A stretch of 64,000 nt of DNA from AC-50 sp035640455 (GCA_035640455.1 DASQWB010000017.1:1-64000), one strand, 5' to 3'. Shown: positions 25,530 through 36,339, counted from the first letter of the stretch. Notes: generated from the letters alone by a model not told the origin. Numbers and translations are program-made.

Positions 25530-26977
25530 CCGTCGCCGCGCCCTCCTCGGTCGTCCCTCAGCGCGTCGCCGCGGCTGTCGTCCTCGGCCTCGCCGCATCC
25601 CTCGTCGTTCGCTCGGCCTGGCCGGGAATCGCGTGCGCCGCCGGGCTTGCCGCCGCGTCGTCCGCCTTCGTCAGGCCCGAGCGCGCCGGTCTGCTCGTCG
25701 CGTGCTCGGCCGTTCTCGCCGGCGCGTGGTGGGGAAGCATGCGGCTCGCCGTCCTCGACCGAAGCCTGCTCGCCGCGCGCATCGGCTGGGCCGAGACCAG
25801 CTTGGTGACGGTGACCGGCCCGCCTCGCCGAGGTCGGTTCGAGCTTCGCCTTCCCGCCCGTGTCTCGCGCTTTGGCTTGTTGCAGATCGACGAGCCCGTG
25901 CTGCTCGAGCTTCCGCGCGGTCGGGCGCCGCCGTTAGGCGCCCGCCTCGAGGTGCTCGGAGAGCTTGTTCGTCCCCGCGGGTCCTCGCACGGGTTCGACG
26001 AGTCACGCTGGCTTCGTCGCCAGGGGGTCCACGTCGTCCTGCGCGGCGACCGGTGGCGCATCGTCGGCCGACGCGGCGGCCTGCCCGGCTTCGCCGACCG
26101 GCTTCGCGGCTGGCTCGGCCGGTCGGCGGCGCGCGGCCTGACGGGCGAGCGGCGCGGGATCGTCGAAGGCGTCGTGCTCGGCGACGATGCCGGGCTGCCG
26201 GACGACCTGAAGCGGGACTTTCGGGCCTCGGGCCTCTACCACCTTCTAGCGGTCTCGGGTCAGAACGTGGCGCTCGTCGCGGGCTCGGCGCTGGTCCTCG
26301 CGTGGCTGCTCGGCATCCCGCGCCTGCTCGGCGAGCTCGGCGCGCTCGCGGCGATCGGCGCATACGTCCTCGCCGTGGGCGCCCAGCCCTCGGTCGTCCG
26401 CGCCGCCGTGGCCGGAGCGCTCGGCTCGCTTGCCTGGATCACGGCGCGGCAGAAGGACCGGTGGCACTTCCTGCTGCTCGGGGCGATCGTCCTGCTCGCG
26501 TGGAACCCGTATACCGCCCTCGACCCCGGCTTCGAGCTCTCGTTCGCGGCCGTCGTCGCGATCTTCTCGCTTGCGCCACGGATTAGGTGCAGGCTCGACG
26601 GCTATCCGATCCCGCGCGGCCTCGCCGACGTCATTGCGGTGTCGACCGCGTGCGGTCTCGCAACCGCGCCCGTGGCGTGGTTCCAGTTCCACGCGATCCC
26701 CCTCCTCACCGTGCCCGCGAACGCCCTCGCGGCGCCGGCGGTCGTGCCGCTGCTCGGGCTCGGGCTCGCGGCGGCCGCCGTCGCGCCTCTCTCCGGCGGC
26801 GGCGCGGCGACGCTCGCAGCGCTCAACGGCTGGTGCGCCGCCTATCTCGCCGGCTGCGCACACCTCGTCGGCAGCCTGCCGTTCGCGCAGGTCCGGTCGG
26901 GTCGCGCCGCCGCCGCGCTCGCCCTCGCCGCCCTCCTCGCCGGTGCCTATGCTTCGCGCCGGTGCCGCCCGAGCTGA
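25526..26977 (+). CDS. comEC: ComEC/Rec2 competence channel protein, without beta-lactamase domain
   Basis: A 483-residue polytopic protein that should carry incoming single-stranded DNA across the membrane. An N-terminal DUF4131-type part with an OB-like region (residues about 30-170) leads to the competence domain, with GIVEGVVLGDDAGLPDDLKR, the hallmark LYHLLAVSGQNVALVAG, and about seven further membrane segments. Typical long ComEC proteins of 700-800 residues end in a metallo-beta-lactamase-like domain; that domain is missing here and the frame stops after the last membrane segment. The start ATG 25526 overlaps comEA, and the end overlaps holA by 16 bases. Confidence 0.93.
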   Translation: MTVAAPSSVVPQRVAAAVVLGLAASLVVRSAWPGIACAAGLAAASSAFVRPERAGLLVACSAVLAGAWWGSMRLAVLDRSLLAARIGWAETSLVTVTGPPRRGRFELRLPARVSRFGLLQIDEPVLLELPRGRAPPLGARLEVLGELVRPRGSSHGFDESRWLRRQGVHVVLRGDRWRIVGRRGGLPGFADRLRGWLGRSAARGLTGERRGIVEGVVLGDDAGLPDDLKRDFRASGLYHLLAVSGQNVALVAGSALVLAWLLGIPRLLGELGALAAIGAYVLAVGAQPSVVRAAVAGALGSLAWITARQKDRWHFLLLGAIVLLAWNPYTALDPGFELSFAAVVAIFSLAPRIRCRLDGYPIPRGLADVIAVSTACGLATAPVAWFQFHAIPLLTVPANALAAPAVVPLLGLGLAAAAVAPLSGGGAATLAALNGWCAAYLAGCAHLVGSLPFAQVRSGRAAAALALAALLAGAYASRRCRPS

Positions 26978-27942
26978 AGCCCGTCTACCTCATCACGGGC
27001 AGCGACCATCCGAAGGTCGCGCTCGCGGTGCGGCGGCTGCGGGAGCGGGTCGGGCGCGAGGCAGCCGAGATGCTCGACGCGGCGGAGAGCACGGGCGACG
27101 ACGCGGTCGGCGCCTGCAACGCCCTCGGGCTCTTCGGCGAGGGCACGAGGCTCGTCGTCGTCGAGCAGGTCGAGCGGTGGCGCGCGCCGGACGTGAAGGC
27201 GGTCACCGCATACCTCGCGAGCCCGGCGCCCGGCACCGTCCTCGCGCTCGTCGGAGACGGGATCAAGGCGGATTCTCCGCTCGCCAAGGCGTGCGCCAAG
27301 GCGGGGGACGTGCTGAGGTACGAGGCGCCCCGCAAGCGCGACCTCCCGAGCTGGATCACCGACCAGTTCGCGCGCAGAAGCGCGCACGCCGAGCCCGAGG
27401 CGTGTCGGGCGCTCGCCGAGCTGGTCGGGGACGATCTCCACGCCCTGGCGGCGGAGGTCGAGAAGTTCGCGACCTGGGCAGGCGGTGAGACGATCGGCGT
27501 CGACGACGTCGAGCGGCTTGCGGTGCCGCGCGCAGGGGCGTCCGTGTTCGCACTCACGGACGCCTGGGGCCAGAGGGACGTCGCCGGCGTCCTCCGCGCC
27601 GCCGACGCGCTGCTCGAGCGATCGCAGCGCGAGCTGACGTCGATTGCCGGCCTCCTCGCGAGCCATGTCGCAAAGGTGCGGGCGTGCCAAGCGCTTGCCG
27701 CGGAGGGTGTCCGCCCGCGCGACGCCGCCCAGCGGCTCAAGATGCACCCCTTCGCGGCGGAGAAGGCTTTCGCGCACGCGGCGAACTACAGCGTCGAGGA
27801 GCTGCACGCGGCGACGGTCCGGCTGGCGGCGTTCGACGCGGCGCTCAAGGGGAGGAGCAGACTCTCCGGCGAGCTCGAGCTCGCGCGCGCCCTCGTCGAC
27901 ATCACGGGCAGACGCGAAGCCGCGGTCACTGCCCCGGCCTGA
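26962..27942 (+). CDS. holA: DNA polymerase III delta subunit
   Basis: A 326-residue clamp-loader subunit. It begins ELKPVYLITGSDHPKVALAV, which matches the HolA start (usually LYLLxGxDxxL), followed by LVVVEQVERW, a lysine-rich LPSWITDQFARR region and LVGDDLHALAAEVEKFATW. The C-terminal collar domain ends with SRLSGELELARALVDITGR. GTG 26962 is used, giving a 16-base overlap with comEC. comEC-holA-rpsT order is common in actinobacteria, which supports the call despite the low conservation of this family. Confidence 0.92.
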   Translation: MPPELKPVYLITGSDHPKVALAVRRLRERVGREAAEMLDAAESTGDDAVGACNALGLFGEGTRLVVVEQVERWRAPDVKAVTAYLASPAPGTVLALVGDGIKADSPLAKACAKAGDVLRYEAPRKRDLPSWITDQFARRSAHAEPEACRALAELVGDDLHALAAEVEKFATWAGGETIGVDDVERLAVPRAGASVFALTDAWGQRDVAGVLRAADALLERSQRELTSIAGLLASHVAKVRACQALAAEGVRPRDAAQRLKMHPFAAEKAFAHAANYSVEELHAATVRLAAFDAALKGRSRLSGELELARALVDITGRREAAVTAPA

Positions 27943-28263
27943 GCGTTTGTCGTAATCCATCGTCTCGACTGGTCGTCAGATGGCCCGCGCGGCTTCCGAC
28001 GAGCACGAGATCGTCCAGGCGCTCGTCGAAATCGCGGGGGCCGAGCCACTCCGTCGAAGGGGCAGCCGCGAGCGCCGGCCACGCTTGCTGACAACGGCGG
28101 CGGCGAGCCCGTTCGTCTCAGACCGACTCGCGGTAGGAGCCAGGCCGTCGCGTCCTCGATCGCGCCCGTAGCCTCCGGCTACGAACGCTCCCTGCGTCCT
28201 TGGCTCGCACTCGCCCATCGCACCCGGCCAGCGCGTGTTCATTCGGAAATGAGCTCGCAGGCG
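27943..28263. other. Intergenic region between convergent holA and rpsT
   Basis: These 320 bases hold repeat B copy 2 in their second half (28150-28256). The first half has a 63-codon frame (27980-28171) without ribosome site, promoter box or recognisable sequence, which I do not call as a gene. I see no clear terminator. Confidence 0.5.
28150..28256 (+). repeat. Dispersed repeat family B, copy 2
   Basis: Nearly identical to 13897-14002, in the same orientation, including the hairpin GTAGCCTCCGGCTAC and the end AAATGAGCTC. Here it lies in a gap between convergent genes rather than upstream of a gene. Confidence 0.88.
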
Positions 28264-28524
28264 CTACTTCCCAGCGACGAGCTTCGCGGCCTGCGCCTTG
28301 CGCCGGGCGGCGGTGTTCCGGTGCAGAGCGCCGCGGGCGGCGGCCTTGTCGATCGACCGGACGAGGCGGACGTGCTCCGCGGCGACGCGCTCGGAGTCGC
28401 CGTCCTCGACTGCGGCCCGAAGGCGCCGCGTCAAGGTCTTCACGGTCGAGCGGTAGCGAAGGTTCCGCAGCCGCTCCTCGGCCGCGGTGCGGACGCGCTT
28501 CTTCTGCTGCTTGATGTTCGGCAT
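28264..28524 (-). CDS. rpsT: 30S ribosomal protein S20
   Basis: An 86-residue basic helical protein. The start PNIKQQKKRVRTAAEERLRN, the central TVKTLTRRLRAA and the end GALHRNTAARRKAQAAKLV are typical of S20, which binds 16S rRNA in the small subunit. ATG 28524 has no strong ribosome site directly upstream. A possible -10 (TACCAT, about 28557-28562 on the minus strand) would give a leader of roughly 30 bases. The gene is on its own, opposite to holA and murJ. Confidence 0.96.
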   Translation of the reverse strand: MPNIKQQKKRVRTAAEERLRNLRYRSTVKTLTRRLRAAVEDGDSERVAAEHVRLVRSIDKAAARGALHRNTAARRKAQAAKLVAGK

Positions 28525-28608
28525 TTCGAGAGAACGCCCGCCGCGGCGAGCCCGGCGATGGTACCAGAGCGCTCTCGGCAGCCGGCCGGCACCAGCGAGA
28601 CCCCTCCC

Positions 28609-28614
28609 TATACT
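28609..28614 (+). promoter_or_regulatory. -10 element TATACT before murJ
   Basis: TATACT is seven bases before GTG 28622 and is the closest match to the full TATAAT box among the leaderless-type starts of the window. Confidence 0.55.
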
Positions 28615-28621
28615 CGCCCAG

Positions 28622-30208
28622 GTGGTAGAGGCGCGCGGCTCGACCGGCGCCGTTGAGGCGCGCGGCCGCCGGCTGGCCTGGTCGACGGCCGTCTTCTCGC
28701 TCGCGACAGGCGTCTCGCGCGTCGTCGGCCTCCTGCGCGAGTCCGTCGTCCGTTATTACTTCGGCACCGTCGGGGCGATCAACGCATTCGAGGTCGCGTT
28801 CCTCGTCCCGAACACGATCCGCGCACTCGTCGCCGACGCGGCGCTCTCGTCGGCCTTCGTTCCCGTCTTCAGCGAGCTGCTCGAGAAGGGCGAGCGGAAG
28901 CGGGCCTGGCGAGTGGCGTCGAGCCTCTTCTGGCTGATGCTGCTCGGCCTCGGCGGCGTGACCGCGCTCTTCATCGTCGTCGCGCCGTGGGTGATGCACG
29001 CGTTCGGCTACGGAGGCGTTGCCGTCGGGCTCGCGCGTGTCCTCTTCCCGATCGTCGTCCTGCTTGGGCTGACGGGGATCGTCGTCGGGATCCTGAACAG
29101 CTACGAGCACTTCTCGGTGCCGGCGATCGCGCCCGTCTTCTGGAACCTCGCGATCATCGCCGGCCTCGCGCTCGGCGTGCCGCGGGCGCACGGGATCGAC
29201 GCGAAGCTCTACGTCTACGCCGTCTCGATCGTCGTCGCGACGCTGATCCAGCTGCTCCTGCCCGTGCCCTGGCTGCGCGGACGGGATGGCCGCCTCCAGG
29301 TCGTGCTCGACTGGCGCGATCCGGCCGTGCGCCGCACGTTCAAGCTGATGGTGCCGATCACGCTCGGGCTCGGCCTGATCAACCTGAACGCGGTCGTCGA
29401 CACCTTCTTCGCAGCGCGGCTGATCGACAAGAACCAGGCCCCGAGCGCGATCAACGCCGCCTTCCGGCTCTACATCTTCCCGCAGGGCATGTTCTCGGTG
29501 GCCGTGGCCACCGTGCTCTTCCCGGCGCTCGCTCGGCTCGCGACCCGCCGGGACGACGAGGGGTTCCGTCACACGGTCGCGCTCGGCCTGCGCCAGATCA
29601 CGTTCCTGCTCGTGCCCGCGAGCGTCGTCTCCGCCGTCCTCGCGACGCCGATCGTGCGGCTCGTCTACCAGCGCGGCGGCTTCACGCCGTCGCAGACGCA
29701 CGTCGTCGCCGCGGCGCTAGCGGCCTTCGCGCTCGGCCTGACCTTCAACGGGACGATGCTGATGCTGAACCGCGCCTTCTTCAGCCTGCAGTCGAACTGG
29801 ATCCCGACCGTCGTCGCGCTGGCCAACCTCGGCCTGAACGCCGCCCTCGATGCCGCCTTCTACCGCCTCGGCATCTGGGGCATCCCGCTCTCGACGTCGC
29901 TCGTGAACATCGCGGGCACGGCGGCGCTCCTCGTGCTGCTCCGCCGGCGGCTCGGCCGGATCGAGCTCGGCGACACCGGCCGCACGCTCGCGCTCGTGCT
30001 CGTGGCCTCGGCGGCCCTCGCTGCAGCGTCGTATCCGGTCTGGCGCGGCCTCGACGCCGCTCTCGGCCGGTCGTTCGGCGGCCAGCTCATCTCGGTCGCC
30101 GGGGCGCTCGCCGCAGGAGCCGTCGTCTACCTCGTTTCCTGCCGTTTGCTGCGGGTTCGCGAGCTCGACGCGTTGCTATCGTTGCGAGCCCGTCTGCGCC
30201 GCGCATGA
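28622..30208 (+). CDS. murJ: Lipid II flippase MurJ (MviN)
   Basis: A 528-residue multidrug/oligosaccharidyl-lipid flippase-fold protein with about 14 membrane segments. Typical MurJ motifs are present: FSLATGVSRVVGLLRESVVR, AFEVAFLVPNTIRALVADAA, ALSSAFVPVFSELLEKGE and YIFPQGMFSVAVATVLFPAL. It should move lipid II outward for peptidoglycan assembly. GTG 28622 is chosen because TATACT is seven bases upstream; it adds a short basic head before the first helix. There is no C-terminal kinase-like extension as found in mycobacterial MviN. lepA follows after seven bases. Confidence 0.94.
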   Translation: MVEARGSTGAVEARGRRLAWSTAVFSLATGVSRVVGLLRESVVRYYFGTVGAINAFEVAFLVPNTIRALVADAALSSAFVPVFSELLEKGERKRAWRVASSLFWLMLLGLGGVTALFIVVAPWVMHAFGYGGVAVGLARVLFPIVVLLGLTGIVVGILNSYEHFSVPAIAPVFWNLAIIAGLALGVPRAHGIDAKLYVYAVSIVVATLIQLLLPVPWLRGRDGRLQVVLDWRDPAVRRTFKLMVPITLGLGLINLNAVVDTFFAARLIDKNQAPSAINAAFRLYIFPQGMFSVAVATVLFPALARLATRRDDEGFRHTVALGLRQITFLLVPASVVSAVLATPIVRLVYQRGGFTPSQTHVVAAALAAFALGLTFNGTMLMLNRAFFSLQSNWIPTVVALANLGLNAALDAAFYRLGIWGIPLSTSLVNIAGTAALLVLLRRRLGRIELGDTGRTLALVLVASAALAAASYPVWRGLDAALGRSFGGQLISVAGALAAGAVVYLVSCRLLRVRELDALLSLRARLRRA

Positions 30209-30215
30209 GCTTCGC

Positions 30216-32002
<1,787 letters not shown>

Positions 32003-32006
<4 letters not shown>

Positions 32007-33139
32007 GCGGCTCGGGCGGCGCACGCCACCTGTACGTGCATCTACCCTTCTGCGCCCACCGCTGCGGCTACTGCGACTTCGTCACCCTCGTCGGCCGGCG
32101 CGGCGAGCACGCGGCGTACGTCGACGCGCTGCTCGCGGAGCTCGAGCTCGAGCGGCGGCTGCTCGCGCCGCGCCTGGAGACGGTCTTCCTCGGCGGCGGG
32201 ACGCCGACGTTCACGGCCGCTCCGGAGCTCGCCCGGCTGCTCGCAGCGCTACCACCGGCGGACGAGGTGACGGTGGAGGCGAACCCGGAGACGGTGACGC
32301 CGGCGCTCGCCGAGCTGCTGCGCGGTGCGGGTGTCACGCGCGTCTCGGTCGGCGCGCAGAGCTTCCGTCCGCATCTGCTCGAGACGCTGGAGCGACGGGT
32401 GACCCCAGACGACGTCCGAGCCGCCGTCTACGCTCTCCGCGATGTCTGCTTTGACAACATCTCGCTCGATCTCCTCTACGGGATCCCGGGCCAGAGCGCC
32501 GCCGACCTCGACCGCGACCTCGACGACGCGCTCGAGCTCTCGCCGGAGCACTTGTCGTGCTACGAGCTCGAGGCGAAGCCGGGGACGCGCTTCACACATA
32601 CCTTCGGGAATGAGCTCGCCCGCCAGGCCGAGGCGATGGAGGACTACTTCGAGCGCATCGTCGAGCGGCTGACGGGAGCCGGCTACCGCTGGTACGAGAC
32701 CGCGAACTTCTGCATCCGCCCGAAGCTCGCAGAGGGCCGTGATCTCCGCGCGCGGCACAACCTCGCGTACTGGCGGGGCCGCGACTACCTCGGGATCGGG
32801 ATCGGCGCTGTCTCGACGATCGAGGGTCGCCGGTGGCGCACGACGCCCCGGCTCGCGGCCTACCTCCGCGCGCTGCGGGGAGGTGAAGCGCCGCCGCGCG
32901 ACGAGGAGACGCTGCCGGCCGACGTTCGGCGCCGAGAGCGTGTCCTGCTCGGCCTGCGCCTGGACGAGCCACTTGCGCTCCCGGGACTCGGCGCGGCGAT
33001 CGACAGCTCCGCGCTGCGCCGTCTCGAACTGCTGGGGCTCGCGAAGCGGCGACACGGCGAGGGCGGCGAGACGCTCGCGCTCACCTCGCGTGGGCGGTTC
33101 CTCGGCGGCGGCGTGACGGCCGAGCTGCTGGCGTCATAG
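32003..33139 (+). CDS. hemW: HemW-like radical SAM protein (coproporphyrinogen III oxidase-like)
   Basis: A 378-residue radical-SAM protein. LYVHLPFCAHRCGYCDFVT holds the cluster motif CxxxCxYC at about residues 17-24; the following Phe in CDF is typical of HemW, while HemN has a further Cys. VFLGGGTPT, EANPETVTP and DNISLDLLYGIPGQ are present. HemW proteins are haem chaperones rather than dehydrogenases, and are commonly next to lepA and hrcA as here. The C-terminal domain is complete. The start ATG 32003 overlaps the lepA stop. Confidence 0.93.
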
Positions 33140-33197
33140 GCAGCCGCGTAGATGCGCGTCGGTGGGCGCGGGAGCCTGGGCGCGAGAGGGCGCGGGC

Positions 33198-33203
33198 TAA
33201 AAT
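33198..33203 (+). promoter_or_regulatory. -10 element TAAAAT upstream of hrcA
   Basis: TAAAAT is 13 bases before ATG 33217, so the leader would be very short. No CIRCE inverted repeat (TTAGCACTC-N9-GAGTGCTAA) is seen here or before dnaJ. Confidence 0.45.
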
Positions 33204-33216
33204 TCCTGCAAAGCGG

Positions 33217-34245
33217 ATGGAGACCGAGCTCACATCACGCCAGCGCGAGATCCTCCAGCGCGTCGTCGAGGACTACGTCGCGACTGGGCAGCCCGTCGGC
33301 TCGAGGCACCTCGTCGAGCACTCGCAGCTGTCGGTGTCGTCGTCGACCGTCCGCTACGAGCTTGCCGAGCTCGAGGGGATGGGGCTGCTGACGCACCCGC
33401 ACACGTCCGCGGGACGGATCCCGACGGAGCGCGGCTACCGATCGTACGTGGACGCGCTGCTCGAGCGGCTCGAGCCGCGTCCGGCGCGGTTCCAGCTCGA
33501 CCTCTCGGTCGTACGGAGCGAGGTCGAGTCGGCTCTCCAGGCGACGACCGAGATGCTGGCGGAGGTGACGAGCCTGCTCGCGCTCGTCTCGGCGCCGCCG
33601 CTCGAGACGACGACGGTTCGCCACGTCGAGGTGCTCGTCCTCCAGCCGCGAGTCGTCGTCGTCGTCGTGATCACGTCCACGGGTGGCGTCTCCAAGCGGG
33701 TCGTGACGTTCGAGCACGCGGTCGACCCGGGTCTGGCGAAGTGGGCGGACGAATATCTGAACGAGCGCGTCGCCGGCCTGCGGCTGGGCACCCACCTCCT
33801 CCGCCAGCGGTTCGAGGACCCGAGCCTCTCGCGGAGCGAGCGGGAGTTCCTTGCCGAGCTGCGGCCGGCGTTCACCGAGCTCCTGCGCGCGGAGCAGCGC
33901 CTCTACGTCGGGGGTGCGGCGAGCCTGCTCGAGGACGTCCGGGCCGAGGAGCTCGTCGTCTACCGGCGGCTGCTCGAGGTGCTGGAGAAGCGGGCCGCGC
34001 TGCTCGAGATCGTCGAGGAGGCGCTCGACCCCAACCGGCCGTTCGTGCGCGTCGGCGCGCTCGAGCACCCGGCGCTTCAGGACGTCGCGCTCGTCGCCGC
34101 CTGCTACGGCCTCGCGAACCGCGCCCTCGGCACCGTCGGCCTCCTGGGGCCTGTCCGGATGGACTACGAGAAGGCGATCCGCTCCGTTCGCTCGGCCGCC
34201 CACGAGCTCTCGCGCTTCGTCGAAGACGTGTACGCCGACAACTGA
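33217..34245 (+). CDS. hrcA: Heat-inducible transcription repressor HrcA
   Basis: A 342-residue repressor that normally binds CIRCE operators of chaperone genes. The N-terminal winged helix carries LTSRQREILQRVVEDYVATG and QPVGSRHLVE, followed by STVRYELAELEGMGLLTHPH and the hallmark TSAGRIPTERGYRSYVD. The dimer and inserted domains follow, ending with GPVRMDYEKAIRSVR. It is followed by dnaJ, the standard order. No CIRCE site is present in the window, so its operators must be elsewhere or diverged. Confidence 0.95.
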   Translation: METELTSRQREILQRVVEDYVATGQPVGSRHLVEHSQLSVSSSTVRYELAELEGMGLLTHPHTSAGRIPTERGYRSYVDALLERLEPRPARFQLDLSVVRSEVESALQATTEMLAEVTSLLALVSAPPLETTTVRHVEVLVLQPRVVVVVVITSTGGVSKRVVTFEHAVDPGLAKWADEYLNERVAGLRLGTHLLRQRFEDPSLSRSEREFLAELRPAFTELLRAEQRLYVGGAASLLEDVRAEELVVYRRLLEVLEKRAALLEIVEEALDPNRPFVRVGALEHPALQDVALVAACYGLANRALGTVGLLGPVRMDYEKAIRSVRSAAHELSRFVEDVYADN

Positions 34246-34277
34246 TCTGCGCGTAGAGCAGCCGCGGACACCGAAGC

Positions 34278-34283
34278 TAACCT
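34278..34283 (+). promoter_or_regulatory. -10 element TAACCT before dnaJ
   Basis: TAACCT is seven bases before ATG 34291, suggesting that dnaJ has its own leaderless transcript in addition to read-through from hrcA. Confidence 0.45.
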
Positions 34284-34290
34284 TCGGCCG

Positions 34291-35412
34291 ATGGCCACGA
34301 CGCAGCGGGATTACTACGAGATCCTCGGCCTGCCGCGCACGGCGAGCGAGTCCGACGTCAAGAAGGCGTTCCGCCGCCTCGCCCGTGAGCTGCACCCCGA
34401 CGTCTCGACCGCGCCCGACGCGCACGAGCGCTTCAGGGAGGTCGCGGAGGCCTACGAGGTGCTCTCGAAGTCGGAGACGCGGGAGCTCTACGACCGCTAC
34501 GGACACGCCGGTCTCCGCAGCGGCGGCTTCACGCCGTCGCAGTTCGACCTCGGCAACCTCGCCGATATCTTCGCGGCGTTCTTCGGCGACGACCTGTTCG
34601 GAGCTCCGACGCGCAGCCGCGACCGCGCACGCGGAGGAGACGTCGCGGCGGAGGTGGAGATCGAGTTCGTCGAGGCGGCGTCGGGCACGACCCGCGACGT
34701 GCCCGTGCAGGTGAGCGTCGCCTGCGACCGCTGCAGCGGCAGCGGGGCCGAGCCCGGAACGAACCCCGCCACGTGCCCGACCTGCGAAGGCAGCGGCTAC
34801 GTGCAGCACGTGTCGCGGAGCGCGTTCGGCCAGTTCGTGCGCACGCAGACGTGTGGAAGATGTGGCGGCTCGAGAAGGATCGTCGAGGATCCTTGCCGTC
34901 GCTGCTCGGGAAGCGGGCGGGTCGTCGCTGAGCGGTCGCTGACCGTCGAGATCCCGCCGGGAATTCACGACGGCCAGCGCATCCGCTTAACGGGCGAAGG
35001 TCACGCCGGAACTCTGGGCGGCCGCGCGGGCGACCTGTTCGTGCTCGTGCGCGTCCGACCCGATCCGAGATTCGTTCGCGAGGGCGACGACATCTTCTCG
35101 ACCGTCGACCTCACGATCACGCAGGCGGCGCTCGGGACCGAGTTGGCGATTCCGACGCTGCAGGGCGACGTGACCCTGCGCTTCGATCCCGGCACCCAAC
35201 CCGGCGAGATCCGAGTCCTGCGGGGGCAAGGGATGCCCGTCCTCCAAGGCTTTGGCCGGGGTGACCATCGCGTGCTCGTCAACGTCGCCGTGCCGCGGCG
35301 CTTGAGCGACGAGCAGCGCGCGCTCCTCGAGGAGTTCGACCGCCGCGCGACCGAGGAGAACTACCGCGCGGACGAAGGCTTCTTCGAGAAGCTGAAGAGC
35401 GTCTTCCGCTGA
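34291..35412 (+). CDS. dnaJ: Chaperone DnaJ
   Basis: A 373-residue type I Hsp40. The J domain spans residues about 5-70 (DYYEILGLPRTASESDVKKA) with the HPD motif in LHPDVS. A glycine/phenylalanine part is short. Four zinc-finger repeats follow: CDRCSGSG, CPTCEGSG, CGRCGGSR and CRRCSGSG, the third slightly altered (GGSR in place of GxG). The C-terminal substrate domains are complete. It works with DnaK, which is not in the window. The stop overlaps the inferred CTG start of prmA. Confidence 0.95.
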   Translation: MATTQRDYYEILGLPRTASESDVKKAFRRLARELHPDVSTAPDAHERFREVAEAYEVLSKSETRELYDRYGHAGLRSGGFTPSQFDLGNLADIFAAFFGDDLFGAPTRSRDRARGGDVAAEVEIEFVEAASGTTRDVPVQVSVACDRCSGSGAEPGTNPATCPTCEGSGYVQHVSRSAFGQFVRTQTCGRCGGSRRIVEDPCRRCSGSGRVVAERSLTVEIPPGIHDGQRIRLTGEGHAGTLGGRAGDLFVLVRVRPDPRFVREGDDIFSTVDLTITQAALGTELAIPTLQGDVTLRFDPGTQPGEIRVLRGQGMPVLQGFGRGDHRVLVNVAVPRRLSDEQRALLEEFDRRATEENYRADEGFFEKLKSVFR

Positions 35413-36218
35413 AGCGGCTGCGGCGCGTCGCTGTCTCGGTGCCCGCTTCCAACGCGGAGCCTGCGCGAGCCATCTTCGTCACGCTCTTTGCGCAGGGATT
35501 CGAGGAGCGCGAGCGAGGGGGCGCCGTCGAGCTGGCTGCGTATACCGATGACGCTGGTGAGGCACGAGTGCGGGAGCAGTTCGGCGCCGTCACCACCTCG
35601 GAGGTCGAGCCGGGCTGGGAGGAGCGCTGGCGAGAATTCCATCGGCCGGTGCGCGTCGGCGCGCTTTGGATCGGGCCGCCGTGGGAGGCGCCGCCCCGCG
35701 ATGCAATTGCCGTGGTCATCGAGCCCGGACGCGCCTTCGGCACCGGCGGCCATGCGACCACGCGGCTGTGCCTGGAGCTCCTGGTCGACCTCCGGCGCGA
35801 GCTCGCGGGCGCGAGCGCCCTCGACCTCGGCTGTGGATCCGGTTTGCTATCGATCGCGGCAGCGCGGCTCGGGTATTCGCCCGTTCGGGCAGTCGATCAC
35901 GAGCCGGCCGCGGTCGACGAGACGCGGCGGAATGCAAGGAGAAACGGCGTGGAGGTCGAGGCGCGGCTCGCCAGTGCGCTCGTCTCGGGCCTGCCGGCGA
36001 GCGAACTCGTCGTGGCGAACATCGCGCGGCCGACAGTCGAAGCGCTCGCGGCTCGCATCCGCTGCCGCGTCCTGGTCGCGTCGGGGTACCTGGAGACGGA
36101 GCCCGTGGACCTGCCGGGATTCCGGCACCGTGAGCGTCGCACCGCCGGTGGCTGGGCCGCCGATGTCTACGAATACGTCGAGCCTTTGGCTCGAAGTCGC
36201 GACAGTAGCGTCACGTGA
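35409..36218 (+). CDS. prmA: Ribosomal protein L11 methyltransferase PrmA, probable CTG start
   Basis: A SAM-dependent methyltransferase that trimethylates ribosomal protein L11. The Rossmann core has ALDLGCGSGLLSIAAARLG near residue 137 and the catalytic loop reads VVANIARPTV; the preceding region EERWREFHRPVRVG and AFGTGGHATTRLCLELL is a PrmA hallmark. The first conserved strand (RRVAVSVPASNAEPARAIF) begins before the first standard start codon (GTG 35439). The only in-frame candidate upstream is CTG 35409, which overlaps the dnaJ stop as CTGA. That yields 269 residues, slightly short for the family. The dnaJ-prmA-MiaB-like order is common. Confidence 0.85.
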   Translation: MKRLRRVAVSVPASNAEPARAIFVTLFAQGFEERERGGAVELAAYTDDAGEARVREQFGAVTTSEVEPGWEERWREFHRPVRVGALWIGPPWEAPPRDAIAVVIEPGRAFGTGGHATTRLCLELLVDLRRELAGASALDLGCGSGLLSIAAARLGYSPVRAVDHEPAAVDETRRNARRNGVEVEARLASALVSGLPASELVVANIARPTVEALAARIRCRVLVASGYLETEPVDLPGFRHRERRTAGGWAADVYEYVEPLARSRDSSVT

Positions 36219-36238
36219 TTCCCGCTACCGTGCCTGTA

Positions 36239-36256
36239 GGGGTCTCGGGGGACCCC
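36239..36256 (+). other. Stem-loop in the prmA-methylthiotransferase gap
   Basis: GGGGTC and GACCCC arms with a six-base loop, enclosed by CTGTA and TTACAG. There is no T run, so it is not a simple terminator; it could be a processing or pausing site. Confidence 0.4.
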
Positions 36257-36339
36257 TTGGGGGCAGTTACAGCGACGTTCCGCCGGCAGCGTCGCGGAGA
36301 AGTCGTCGCGGCGCGCGAGGGTTAGAGTTCCGAAGCCCG

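Noticed and set aside
27980..28171. A 63-codon open frame after holA
   Set aside because: No ribosome site or TANNNT box, low-complexity Arg/Ser composition, and the end runs into repeat B.
33140..34290. CIRCE operator near hrcA or dnaJ
   Set aside because: No TTAGCACTC-N9-GAGTGCTAA repeat or close variant was found in either gap.
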